From: Planctomycetota bacterium
GTDB taxonomy: Bacteria; Planctomycetota; MHYJ01; WSZJ01; JACPWG01
Direction: 5' to 3'
DNA: 11,145 bases
NCBI GenBank assembly: GCA_016220045.1
Contig: JACRIP010000578.1
Coordinates: forward strand, 1 to 11,145
The notes beneath the pieces were generated by a model. It did not search any database and had not been told where the DNA came from. It saw only the letters and a list, made by a program, of their open reading frames with translations. A program made the translations under genes and the position numbers. Each line of letters opens with the position of its first letter. Position 1 is the first letter of the stretch. Positions 1 to 9,000 of this stretch are shown here, piece by piece.

Positions 1-2919
<2,919 letters not shown>

Positions 2920-2925
2920 CGTCGC

Positions 2926-4218
2926 CTACTTCCCCGGGTTCGCCCAGCGCTGCCCCCAGCCGGTGAAGAGCCCGGTGAGGAACGAATCCCATTCCCCGTG
3001 CGTCCGGTACACCGGGTAGGGCACGGGCCGTACCGGCTTGTCGGAAGTCCAGACGATCTCGAACTGGCCGTCGGCCCGAATCTTGCCCACGCGTACGGTC
3101 TTCCACGTATGCTGGTTGTCCGCGTCGATCGAGACCAGCCCTTCGGGAGCCGTGAAGGTCTGGTTCGGGAGCTTCTTGCGCACTTCCTTCACGTCGTCCG
3201 TGCCCGCGTCGCGCACCGCCTGCGCCCAGAGATGCACGCCGAAATACCCGGCCTCCATCGGATCGTCGGTGACCCGGTCGGCGCCGTACTTCGCCTTGAA
3301 GTCCGCCACGAACTTCCGGTTCTCGGGCGAATCTCCGCTCTGGAAGTAGTTCCACGCCGTGTAATCGCCCGCCATCTGCGTCGCGTCCATGCTGCGCAGC
3401 TCGTCCTCGGCGATGCTGAACGACACCGTCGGAATCTTCGCCGGGGTGATGCCGGCGGCGCGCAATGCCTTGAAGAAGGCGATGTTGGTATCGCCGTTGA
3501 TGGTGTTGAGGATCGCGCTGGGCGCGGCCGCGACGATCTTGGCCACCATCTCCTTCACCTCCGTGCTGCCCAACAGGGCGTACTCCTCGCCGACGACCTC
3601 GCCGCGCAGCGCCGTCACCTGCGCCTTGATGATCGCGTTCGCGGTCCGGGGAAACACGTAGTCGGAACCGACCAGGAAGATCTTCTTGCCGACGTTGTCG
3701 AGACACCACTTCACGGCCGGCAGGATCTGCTGATTGGGAGCGGCCCCGGTGTAGATGATGTTCGGGGATTGCTCCAGCCCTTCGTACTGCACGGGATAGA
3801 AGAGCAGGTGGTCGAGGCGTTCGAACACCGGCTTGACGGTCTTGCGGCTCGCGGAGGTCCAGCACCCGAAGATCACCGAAACCTTCTCCTGGGTGATGAG
3901 GCGCTCCGCTTCCTGCGCGAAGGTGGGCCAATCGGACTTCCCGTCGGCGACCACGGGCTCGAGGGTGCGGCCGAGCAGTCCGCCCTGCGCGTTGATCTCC
4001 GCGAGAGCCATGAGGCTGGCGTCGCGCACCGAGGTCTCGCTGATGGCCATGGTGCCGGTCAACGAGTGCAGCACGCCGACCTTGATCGCGCCCGTGCCCG
4101 TGCCCGCGGACCCGCCGCCGGCCGGCGCGCCCGTGCCGTTCTCCTTGCCGCACCCGGCCGCGCCCAGAATCAGGACGAGCCCGAGAACCGCCGCCACACC
4201 AGACGTGCACCGGCCCAT
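2926..4218 (-). CDS. urtA: UrtA-type urea/short-chain amide ABC transporter substrate-binding lipoprotein
   Basis: A 430-aa periplasmic binding protein. The N-terminus is a lipoprotein signal peptide with lipobox LGAAGC, so Cys23 is the likely acylated residue, followed by a Gly/Thr/Ala-rich tether. The mature part carries strong hallmarks of the UrtA/FmdD family: KVGVLHSLTGTMAISETS, FGCWTSASRKTVKPVF, YPVQYEGLEQSPNIIYTGA, LVGSDYVFPRTAN, TINGDTNIAFFKAL, WNYFQS and DDPMEAGYFGVHLWAQ. Length is normal for the family. ATG 4218 is preferred over an in-frame ATG at 4278 because it sits behind GGGAGAG and starts directly with the basic n-region of the signal peptide. Known family members deliver urea or short amides to UrtBCDE. 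Here no permease or urease gene is adjacent; the next gene is a sensor kinase, so a sensing role is a real alternative to transport. The symbol marks family, not proven function. Confidence 0.9.
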   Translation of the reverse strand: MGRCTSGVAAVLGLVLILGAAGCGKENGTGAPAGGGSAGTGTGAIKVGVLHSLTGTMAISETSVRDASLMALAEINAQGGLLGRTLEPVVADGKSDWPTFAQEAERLITQEKVSVIFGCWTSASRKTVKPVFERLDHLLFYPVQYEGLEQSPNIIYTGAAPNQQILPAVKWCLDNVGKKIFLVGSDYVFPRTANAIIKAQVTALRGEVVGEEYALLGSTEVKEMVAKIVAAAPSAILNTINGDTNIAFFKALRAAGITPAKIPTVSFSIAEDELRSMDATQMAGDYTAWNYFQSGDSPENRKFVADFKAKYGADRVTDDPMEAGYFGVHLWAQAVRDAGTDDVKEVRKKLPNQTFTAPEGLVSIDADNQHTWKTVRVGKIRADGQFEIVWTSDKPVRPVPYPVYRTHGEWDSFLTGLFTGWGQRWANPGK

Positions 4219-4450
4219 GGCATCTCTCCCTGCGCTCGCGAAAAGTGATCCGCCGTGATCCCCGGAGTGCAAGGGCACCCCCGCCGTTCAGGCTTCTGCC
4301 GGCGGCGAGGCCGATCCGCGCCCGGTGTGTTGCCCCGCTCCCGTGGCGGCGGCTCCATGCCCCTGGGCCGAACCGTACCCGAAAGCGCGCCCGGATTCCA
4401 AACAAATTCAACTCGGCCCGCCCTGCGGGAAAATCCGCGGCCGGGTCAGC
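4219..4450 (-). other. Intergenic region upstream of the UrtA-like gene
   Basis: This stretch separates the porin terminator from the UrtA-like start and must hold the promoter of the UrtA-kinase operon if that operon is independently transcribed. An AT-richer patch at 4391-4413 stands out. On the minus strand a TTGCA (4268-4272) has GG ten bases upstream of its GC, as in sigma54 promoters, but the rest of the -24 element does not match. No convincing sigma70 pair was found and no gene is supported. Confidence 0.35.
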
Positions 4451-4486
4451 AAAAAAAAAATGGCGCGCGCCGAAACGGCGCGCGCC
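4451..4486 (-). terminator. Intrinsic terminator of the porin gene
   Basis: On the minus strand the sequence forms a perfect 11-bp GC stem (GGCGCGCGCCG, arms 4476-4486 and 4462-4472) with a 3-base TTT loop, directly followed after one base by ten T residues (4460-4451). It lies 46 bp past the porin stop. The T tract is on one side only, so it terminates leftward transcription and insulates the UrtA-kinase operon. Confidence 0.93.
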
Positions 4487-4531
4487 GCGAGGGAGGGCTG
4501 GGAGGGACGGGGGCCGGGGCCGGGGCTCCGG

Positions 4532-5692
4532 TCAGAACTGGAGCTGCGCGCCCAGCAGGAAGCCGTGGGCGGTGTCCTTGCCGCCCGCCGGAACGCGGTC
4601 GTTCCACTCGTGGTAGTAGATCAGCGAGAGCCGGGCGTCATGACCCTTGATGACGTAATTCACGCCGACGTCGAGGCGCTGCCGGTCGTTCAGGTCCTGC
4701 CAGCGCAGGTGCGGCTGGAACTTCCCCCAGCCGACCTTGCAGGGGAGGAGGTAACCGACCTGGAGCATGTAGCCGTCGGAGTCGACCAGGCCGGCCGCGT
4801 CGCTCGCGGCGCCGTCCAGATCGACGCCTTCCAGCGCGTAGTGATAGAAGGCCGCTTCGGCGGTGACCACGCCCCCGCCCGCCAGCTTCTTCTCGAAGAG
4901 GAGGTCGAGGTCGGCGCCGACGAAGTCGCCGCTCTGGGTGGCGGTGCCGGCGCCGTTGTTCTGGTACTGGGCGACCACGCCGATGGAGAGGAGGTCCTTT
5001 TCCCCGTAGTAGGTGCTCTGCATGTAATACCCGGGTTCGGGGTCGAGCAGGTTGACGGCGAGGCGCCCGGCGTAGAGCAGGCTGTCGACGCTGTTGGGGA
5101 GTTCGGCGCGGCCCTGGAAGGCGCCGACCGAGTACTTGAAGCGGCCGCCCTGGAGGTCTCCCCAGACGGTCAGCCCGTCGTCGCGGCCGGCGTGGATGGC
5201 GGGGTAGTTCGAGACGTAGGGGAAGTCCCAGGTGGCAAGGTAGTAGGGACCGTCGAGGTTGGAGCGATCGGTCGGCGGCAGCATGCGGCCGCACCAGACG
5301 TTCAGCTCGTCCCGGAGCCGGAATTCGGCGATGCCGTCGAGCAGGTCGACTTCGGAGCCGTCGGTGTTGACGTTGAGGGTGCCGGAGATGTGGTCATTGA
5401 CCTTGCCGGAGAGGTAGACGCGCGCGTCTTCCAGGTCGATCTCCTTCGAGTACTCTTCGCCGTCGGGGGAGGCGTGTTCCTGGGCGCGGAAGGTCGCGCG
5501 GATGCCGGCGCCGGCCTTGAAGTGCTTGGTCCAGGAAGCCGGTTCGGGGGCCGTCGGGGTGGCGGGGGCGGACACCGCGGCGGGGGTGGGGGGAACTGAA
5601 GGGGGCGTGCCCTCGTCGGCCGTCGCCGAGTTCAGGGCGGCGAGGGCGGCCAGGAAGGCGGCGACCACCGATCGGCGGGTCAGGCAACGCAT
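4532..5692 (-). CDS. Outer-membrane porin, OprO/OprP (phosphate-selective porin-like) type
   Basis: A 386-aa protein with a Sec signal peptide at residues 1 to about 26 (MRCLTRRS, hydrophobic Ala/Leu core, ATADE) followed by a Pro/Ala/Thr-rich stretch (about 28-48). The rest is alternating beta-strand sequence, with features of the OprO/OprP porin family: EIDLEDARVYLSGKVNDHIS near the N-terminus, a WCGRMLPP segment, AVGAFQGR-like strands (here SVGAFQGR), and a C-terminal strand ending in Phe (LLGAQLQF), the usual BAM recognition signal. It would form a passive channel for small, often anionic, solutes. ATG 5692 has GGAG about 9 bases upstream and starts the signal peptide; the open frame extends further but as low-complexity sequence. 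It ends at a strong terminator. In Methylophilus the amide-induced porin FmdC accompanies the UrtA-like FmdD, so a link to the next operon is attractive but inferred. The exact substrate is unknown. Confidence 0.85.
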   Translation of the reverse strand: MRCLTRRSVVAAFLAALAALNSATADEGTPPSVPPTPAAVSAPATPTAPEPASWTKHFKAGAGIRATFRAQEHASPDGEEYSKEIDLEDARVYLSGKVNDHISGTLNVNTDGSEVDLLDGIAEFRLRDELNVWCGRMLPPTDRSNLDGPYYLATWDFPYVSNYPAIHAGRDDGLTVWGDLQGGRFKYSVGAFQGRAELPNSVDSLLYAGRLAVNLLDPEPGYYMQSTYYGEKDLLSIGVVAQYQNNGAGTATQSGDFVGADLDLLFEKKLAGGGVVTAEAAFYHYALEGVDLDGAASDAAGLVDSDGYMLQVGYLLPCKVGWGKFQPHLRWQDLNDRQRLDVGVNYVIKGHDARLSLIYYHEWNDRVPAGGKDTAHGFLLGAQLQF

Positions 5693-5735
5693 GCGAGGAT
5701 CTCCGAAGAGAGTGCGGCAGGGAAGAGCAAGAGCC

Positions 5736-5774
5736 GGGGGGCCGGGCGAGGTGGGGGCGGGGGGGGGCGATGGG
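5736..5774 (+). other. G-quadruplex-type G-tract cluster upstream of the porin
   Basis: Five plus-strand G runs (6 at 5736-5741, 3 at 5744-5746, 5 at 5753-5757, 9 at 5759-5767, 3 at 5772-5774) are separated by loops of 2, 6, 1 and 4 bases. This fits the classic pattern of four or more G3+ runs with 1-7 base loops. It lies 44-82 bp upstream of the porin start, on the template strand for that gene. The 9-G run is also prone to length variation. Confidence 0.55.
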
Positions 5775-5790
5775 CAGGTCCGTGACGACG

Positions 5791-5810
5791 TCGCGATCGC
5801 CTCGCGATCG
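5791..5810. repeat. Direct repeat TCGCGATCG, 11-bp period, upstream of the porin
   Basis: Two identical 9-mers (5791-5799 and 5802-5810) are separated by CC. Each contains the palindromes TCGCGA and CGATCG. The 11-bp spacing is about one helical turn, as expected for a paired binding site on one DNA face. It lies about 100 bp upstream of the porin ATG. No regulator is assigned. Confidence 0.35.
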
Positions 5811-6007
5811 TGCGCGGCCCACGCCCGCAGGTGGTCCCGCTCCCGGCTACTCACTGTTTATCGGACCCTGGGCGCGGGAGCTGAAGGGCGTGCGGAGAGA
5901 TTTTGGAGGAAGGGGAGGGCGCGGGTGGAGCGACCCGGCGCCGTGGCGATCCGCACGGCGGCGAAGGCCGTCGCGGCTCCGGCCCGAGCGCGCGTCGCGT
6001 TATGGGG

Positions 6008-7087
6008 TCAATCCTGTAGGTCGACCAGGCGCTCGACGACGAACATCTCGAGTTCCCCCTTGCCCTTGACCTGGATGGTCCCGCGCGAGGTGCCGACGCA
6101 GCACCCCGCCACGTCCTTCCAGGCCGCGCCGCTGAGGTTGACCGCGTTGGGCAGCCCGAGCGACTCCACGCGGGATGCGGTGTTGACCGTATCGCCCCAG
6201 ACGTCGAAGAGGTACTGCCGGTGTCCGACGACGCCGGCGACGACCGGGCCGACGTGGATGCCCACGCGCACCTGCCATCCGCTGGGCAGTTGGGGCGACA
6301 GCGCGACCATCTTGAGGCCGCACTGGACCGCGAGCAGTACCGGGTTGGCGAGGGGGGTGAGCAGGCCGGTGGTGGCCATGAAGGCATCGCCGATGGTCTT
6401 GATCTTCTCCAGGCGATGCGTGAGCGCGAGCTCCTCGAACAAGTCCACCCATTGCTGCAGATGCGCGTGGACCTCTTCGGGCGCGTGCGCGTCGCAGTAC
6501 TTGGTGAATCCCACCACGTCGCAGAACAGGACCGCGACGCGCTCATGACGGCGCGGTCGTACGGCGCTGGTGCGCTTGAGCTCGTCGACCACCGCGCCCG
6601 GCAGGATGACGTGCAGCAGCTCGTCGGCGCGCGCCCTTTCCTCCTCGATCTGGAGGAGGTATTTGCGTTCCTGGTCGCGGAAGCGCTTCTTGTCCAGGCA
6701 GGCGCCGATGCGCGCGCGCAGCAGGGTGGCGTTGAACGGCTTGGAGAGGTAGTCGTCGGCGCCGAGCTCGATGCACTTGACGACGCTGTCGAGGTCGGTC
6801 AGGGCGGAGATGACGATGACGGGGACCTGGTGGAGGATGCCGGCGGCGCGCATCCGCTCGAGCACTTCGAACCCGTTCAGTTCGGGCATCATGATGTCGA
6901 GGAGGACGAGATCGAAAGGTGTGCGCGCGAGGAGCTCGAGGGCCTGGCGGCCGTTCTCGGCGGTGGCGGAGGTGTGTCCGAGGCGAGTGAGCCGGCGGAC
7001 CAGGAGGTCGCGGTTTTCCTCGACGTCATCCACGACCAGGACATGGCCGGGAACGATCGCCGGCGTCGCACCGGGCTCGCCGGGCAT
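6008..7087 (-). CDS. Response regulator with class III adenylate cyclase output domain
   Basis: A 359-aa cytoplasmic protein with an N-terminal receiver domain (about 15-130: Asp20/Asp21, phospho-Asp64 in LLDIMMPELNG, Ser94, Lys116 in LSKPF). A helical coiled-coil linker follows (about 132-175, ending LLHVILPGAVVDELKR), then a class III cyclase domain (about 183-355). Metal-binding Asp190 (LFCDVVGF) and Asp234 (TIGDAF) are present. Purine-specificity positions are Lys230 and Asp295 (FDVWGDTVN), the adenylate-cyclase pair rather than the Glu/Cys pair of guanylate cyclases. Transition-state residues Asn302 and Arg306 (VNTASR) are intact, so the enzyme should be active and convert ATP to cAMP under control of phosphorylation by a partner kinase. 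ATG 7087 follows GGGGAGGG closely. The nearby hybrid kinase is a plausible phosphodonor, but none is proven. It has its own divergent promoter. Confidence 0.93.
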   Translation of the reverse strand: MPGEPGATPAIVPGHVLVVDDVEENRDLLVRRLTRLGHTSATAENGRQALELLARTPFDLVLLDIMMPELNGFEVLERMRAAGILHQVPVIVISALTDLDSVVKCIELGADDYLSKPFNATLLRARIGACLDKKRFRDQERKYLLQIEEERARADELLHVILPGAVVDELKRTSAVRPRRHERVAVLFCDVVGFTKYCDAHAPEEVHAHLQQWVDLFEELALTHRLEKIKTIGDAFMATTGLLTPLANPVLLAVQCGLKMVALSPQLPSGWQVRVGIHVGPVVAGVVGHRQYLFDVWGDTVNTASRVESLGLPNAVNLSGAAWKDVAGCCVGTSRGTIQVKGKGELEMFVVERLVDLQD

Positions 7088-7228
7088 GGCTGCCCTCCCC
7101 TCGGGTGTTTGCTTGACGCCGGGCGGGCCGAGCGGGCCGCGCCTCGTTCGCCGATGGCGCCGTCCGCGCGCCGTCGATCCCGATCCGCCGCTGTCTGGCC
7201 GGTGATGCGGTGTCCGGCCCCCCGGCGG

Positions 7229-7258
7229 AGGATAGCAGCGGCGACTTGTCGGCGTCAA
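7229..7258 (-). promoter_or_regulatory. Sigma70-like promoter of the REC-cyclase gene
   Basis: On the minus strand TTGACG (7258-7253) is followed after 18 bp by TATCCT (7234-7229). That puts the transcription start near 7222 and gives a leader of about 135 bases before ATG 7087. The -35 matches consensus at five of six positions and the -10 at four of six. Confidence 0.55.
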
Positions 7259-7268
7259 GATCCATGAC

Positions 7269-7301
7269 GCGCGCGTGCGGTTGACTTCGGCGCGCGTGCG
7301 G
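7269..7301 (+). repeat. 12-bp direct repeat within the tRNA-Gln promoter
   Basis: GCGCGCGTGCGG occurs at 7269-7280 and 7290-7301, with a 21-bp period (two helical turns). The first copy abuts the -35 hexamer and the second fills most of the spacer up to the -10. This could be a regulator site or a small duplication. Confidence 0.6.
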
Positions 7302-7308
7302 CTACAAT
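7281..7308 (+). promoter_or_regulatory. Sigma70 promoter of tRNA-Gln
   Basis: TTGACT (7281-7286), a 16-bp spacer and TACAAT (7303-7308) form a near-consensus promoter. Transcription would begin near 7315, leaving a 5' leader of about 78 bases for RNase P to remove from the tRNA. It is divergent from the cyclase promoter, with 22 bp between the two -35 hexamers. Confidence 0.8.
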
Positions 7309-7392
7309 AGCCGGTGCCTGCGTGGGCAGCGGGGGCGGTTGGGGCATGCGGTCGATCGCGGCCGCCGCGCGGGATTCACGTCGCGTGTTCGC

Positions 7393-7466
7393 TACCCGGT
7401 GGTGTAACGGTAACACTAGGGGTTTTGGTCCCCTCATTGGTGGTTCGAATCCACCCCGGGTAGCCA
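7393..7466 (+). tRNA. tRNA-Gln (anticodon UUG)
   Basis: A full cloverleaf can be folded: acceptor TACCCGG pairs with CCGGGTA; D-arm GTGT/ACAC; anticodon stem AGGGG/CCCCT around loop TTTTGGT with anticodon TTG at 7425-7427; T-arm GGTGG-TTCGAAT-CCACC. U1-A72 and discriminator G73 are the normal glutamine identity features, and CCA is encoded (7464-7466). It reads CAA and, by wobble, CAG codons. A strong promoter lies upstream and a long hairpin starts inside the CCA. Confidence 0.97.
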
Positions 7467-7508
7467 CACTTCGCGCTTCGGCGCGCAGCGCCGAAGGCGC
7501 GAAGTGTG
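7465..7508. repeat. 20-bp stem hairpin abutting the tRNA 3' end
   Basis: The arms are 7465-7484 and 7488-7508, a 20-bp perfect match apart from one bulged G in the right arm, with a 3-base GCA loop. The left arm begins with the CA of the tRNA CCA. It could act as a processing or termination structure for the tRNA transcript, but there is no T tract. It is the first of three palindromes before the GIY-YIG gene. Confidence 0.85.
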
Positions 7509-7547
7509 TCCCCCGTAGCTCGCCCCGCAGGGCGAGCGAAGGGGGAC
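7508..7547. repeat. Second hairpin, GTCCCCC...GGGGGAC
   Basis: Outer stem GTCCCCC/GGGGGAC (7508-7514 with 7541-7547), a 3x3 internal loop (GTA/GAA), and inner stem GCTCGCCC/GGGCGAGC (7518-7525 with 7530-7537) closed by CGCA. It shares base 7508 with the first hairpin, so the two are exactly adjacent. Confidence 0.85.
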
Positions 7548-7562
7548 CGCATTTGTGATTCG

Positions 7563-7633
7563 GCTGCGCGCCTTCGCGCTTCGTGTGGCGGAGCCCTTGC
7601 AGGCGGGCGCGCAGCGCCGAGGGGCGAAGCGCG
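7563..7633. repeat. Third, interleaved palindromic segment
   Basis: GCTGCGCGCC (7563-7572) is complementary to GGCGCGCAGC (7606-7615), and CGCGCTTCG (7575-7583) to CGAAGCGCG (7625-7633). The two stems cross, so they could form alternatively or as a pseudoknot. The segment also repeats GCGCGCAGCGCCGA from the first hairpin (7481-7494 and 7607-7620), so the three palindromes look like one related family. Confidence 0.7.
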
Positions 7634-7649
7634 GCAGGCCAGATCGTTG

Positions 7650-7663
7650 GGTTCTACTCCACT
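7650..7663 (+). repeat. Degenerate tRNA T-arm-like sequence
   Basis: GGTTCTACTCCACT matches the T-arm of the upstream tRNA-Gln (GGTTCGAATCCACC, 7442-7455) at 11 of 14 positions, in the same orientation and just before the GIY-YIG start. It is too degraded to be a functional tRNA. It may be the remnant of a duplicated tRNA 3' end that once directly preceded the nuclease gene. Confidence 0.4.
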
Positions 7664-7685
7664 GCGTCCCTCACCGAGGCGCTCC

Positions 7686-7970
7686 TTGAAGTACGTGTAC
7701 ATCCTGGAGAGCCTGAGCGATCCTGTCCGTCACTACACCGGCATCACCCACGACCTGCAGCGACGTCTTGAGCAGCACAACCGTGGCGAGGGCGTCCACA
7801 CGCGCCTCTTTCGCCCGTGGAAGATACTGGTAGCGATTCGATTCGAAGACGACACACGCGCCTTGGCATTCGAAGCCTATTTGAAGACCGGCTCCGGCCA
7901 GGCATTCGCCCGACGCCACTTCTGGTTCCCGCCGGCCTTCGCGAGTGGACGCTCGGGCGAAACCAGTTGA
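7686..7970 (+). CDS. GIY-YIG nuclease family protein (small URI/YhbQ-like)
   Basis: A 94-aa single-domain protein starting at TTG 7686 (LKYVYILES) with GAGG six bases upstream. No ATG suits the conserved N-terminus, and the longer open frame upstream only translates palindromes. The GIY motif is KYVYI, the YIG motif is HYTGIT, the catalytic Arg lies in DLQRRLEQHN and the conserved Glu in LAFEAYLKTGSG, so the active site looks complete. The end (QAFARRHFW) is typical of these small proteins, with about 10 extra residues. Family members are divalent-metal endonucleases; the cellular role of the stand-alone forms is mostly unknown. It lies downstream of a tRNA and a palindrome cluster, which suggests a mobile or parasitic DNA unit. 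Confidence 0.85.
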   Translation: MKYVYILESLSDPVRHYTGITHDLQRRLEQHNRGEGVHTRLFRPWKILVAIRFEDDTRALAFEAYLKTGSGQAFARRHFWFPPAFASGRSGETS

Positions 7971-8068
7971 ATCCGTTCTTCCAAGGTGCCGACGCGCGGG
8001 GCACGTGCCTGTCAGTTGCAGTGTTTTCGGCGTCGGCCCTCCGACCGGAAACTCCAGTCAGGTGCTCC

Positions 8069-8698
8069 ATGGCCGCGGACGACATCAGGCGCTTGGAAGA
8101 GCAGCTTGAGGCTCAGCGGGGGGCCCTGCCACGCGCTTTCAACGAGTCGCCCCAGCGGGCTCTCGATTGCTACGACAAGCTCCACCGGCTTGAACGGGAG
8201 TTGGCGAAGGCTCGGGGCGAACCGTACGCTCAGGCGCTCGACATCGGCTGCCAACCTTCCCCGAGTGGATCTGGGGAGATCTTCCTACAAGCGGTCGACG
8301 GTCCGAGAGTCTTCCTCTTCTTTGCCAACGCGACGCACCTCGATGCCTCGGGACACTTCAGAGACCTGGGTCGTGCCGTTGTGCGCCTCCACGGGTGTTC
8401 ACAAACGAAATTCGGCTATCCGAACGACGAGGCGTTTGATGGGCACCCCCTTGCGGGGCGAGGATTTGCCGGCGTCGGTGTGTTTGAGGTCATCGGCAGT
8501 CCGTGGGAGGCGGAGCTGAACCGACAGAATCGCGTGAACTTCCCGGAGACACCCCCTTCTCACGGACTCCATCACTACCTATTCGCCTTCAAGGAAAACG
8601 TCCTTGAGTGCCTGTGCGAGCGCATCGAAGTGTCGATCACGAAGGAGTTTCTGCCGACCATCCTGGAAGAATGGACTGACGAACTGATGCGCGACTGA
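8069..8698 (+). CDS. Conserved-looking protein of unknown function, 209 aa
   Basis: I do not recognise this protein with confidence. ATG 8069 follows AGGTG by four bases. The N-terminal ~60 residues are charged and helical (DDIRRLEEQLEAQRGAL, LHRLERELAKARG), likely a coiled coil. The remaining ~150 residues look like a compact alpha/beta domain with dense motifs: FANATHLDAS, RLHGCSQTKFGYPNDEAF, HPLAGRGF, GVFEVIGSPWEAELNRQN, LHHYLFAFKENVLECLCERIEV. No signal peptide or membrane segment is visible. The first half of the C-terminal domain is rich in His, Asp, Cys and Asn, but no known catalytic signature stands out. It lies 98 bp after the GIY-YIG gene on the same strand and may be co-transcribed. 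Codon and composition patterns support real coding. Confidence 0.75.
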   Translation: MAADDIRRLEEQLEAQRGALPRAFNESPQRALDCYDKLHRLERELAKARGEPYAQALDIGCQPSPSGSGEIFLQAVDGPRVFLFFANATHLDASGHFRDLGRAVVRLHGCSQTKFGYPNDEAFDGHPLAGRGFAGVGVFEVIGSPWEAELNRQNRVNFPETPPSHGLHHYLFAFKENVLECLCERIEVSITKEFLPTILEEWTDELMRD

Positions 8699-8912
8699 AG
8701 CTTCGGGATTGAACATCTGCGGGCCAACCGCCGGCCAGAAACTTGCCTGGGCCGCGGAACTGCCCGTGGGGCGTGTGACCACTCGGAGAGATCGTCCAAC
8801 AGCAGGCTCACCGCCGCCGTCCGCGCGCCGAACAGCTTTCGGTTCTTCCGGAAAGTCGTGACCCGGTCGCTCGGGGCTGAGACCGCGTCGCCCGACCATT
8901 ACTCTGCCGCCC
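8699..8912. other. Intergenic stretch without a recognised gene
   Basis: Between the 209-aa gene and the DUF433 promoter I see no supported ORF, no T-tract terminator and no clear repeat. The open frames on either strand here are short, low-complexity and lack family features. Confidence 0.4.
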
Positions 8913-8942
8913 TTGAATCCGAGCGGACGGACTCCGTATAAT
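8913..8942 (+). promoter_or_regulatory. Sigma70 promoter of the DUF433/DUF5615 pair
   Basis: TTGAAT (8913-8918), an 18-bp spacer and a perfect TATAAT (8937-8942). Transcription would start near 8949, giving a leader of about 50 bases before ATG 9001. Confidence 0.75.
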
Positions 8943-9000
8943 CGCGGTTGCCTCAAGAGTTGTTCGGATCTGCCCGTCGCTCCCGGAGTGCTCCCCCAAG

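Larger units (their letters stand above)
5693..6007. other. Intergenic region between cyclase and porin genes
   Basis: This 315-bp stretch holds no supported gene. It contains a run of G tracts on the plus strand and an 11-bp-period direct repeat, listed separately. A GATAAA on the minus strand near 5858-5863 could be a -10 element, but no good -35 accompanies it. No T-tract terminator is seen after the cyclase stop, so read-through from the cyclase gene into the porin gene is possible. Confidence 0.4.

Noticed and set aside
4257..4285. Sigma54-like promoter for the UrtA-like gene (GG ten bases before the GC of TTGCA on the minus strand)
   Set aside because: The -12 half fits but the -24 half is only a run of Gs rather than TGGCAC, so the match is not specific enough.
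5855..5890. Porin promoter with GATAAA as -10 on the minus strand
   Set aside because: No recognisable -35 lies at 16-19 bp, so I do not call it.
7465..7633. CRISPR array
   Set aside because: The repeats are nested palindromes without regular spacers and no cas gene is nearby.
7506..7685. Upstream extension of the GIY-YIG frame to 7506
   Set aside because: The extension translates palindromic DNA into low-complexity Arg/Ala/Gly sequence; the family N-terminus and a GAGG ribosome site both point to TTG 7686.
8000..8009. Perfect 10-bp palindrome GGCACGTGCC between the GIY-YIG and 209-aa genes
   Set aside because: It is short, single, and expected by chance in GC-rich DNA; no promoter elements accompany it.
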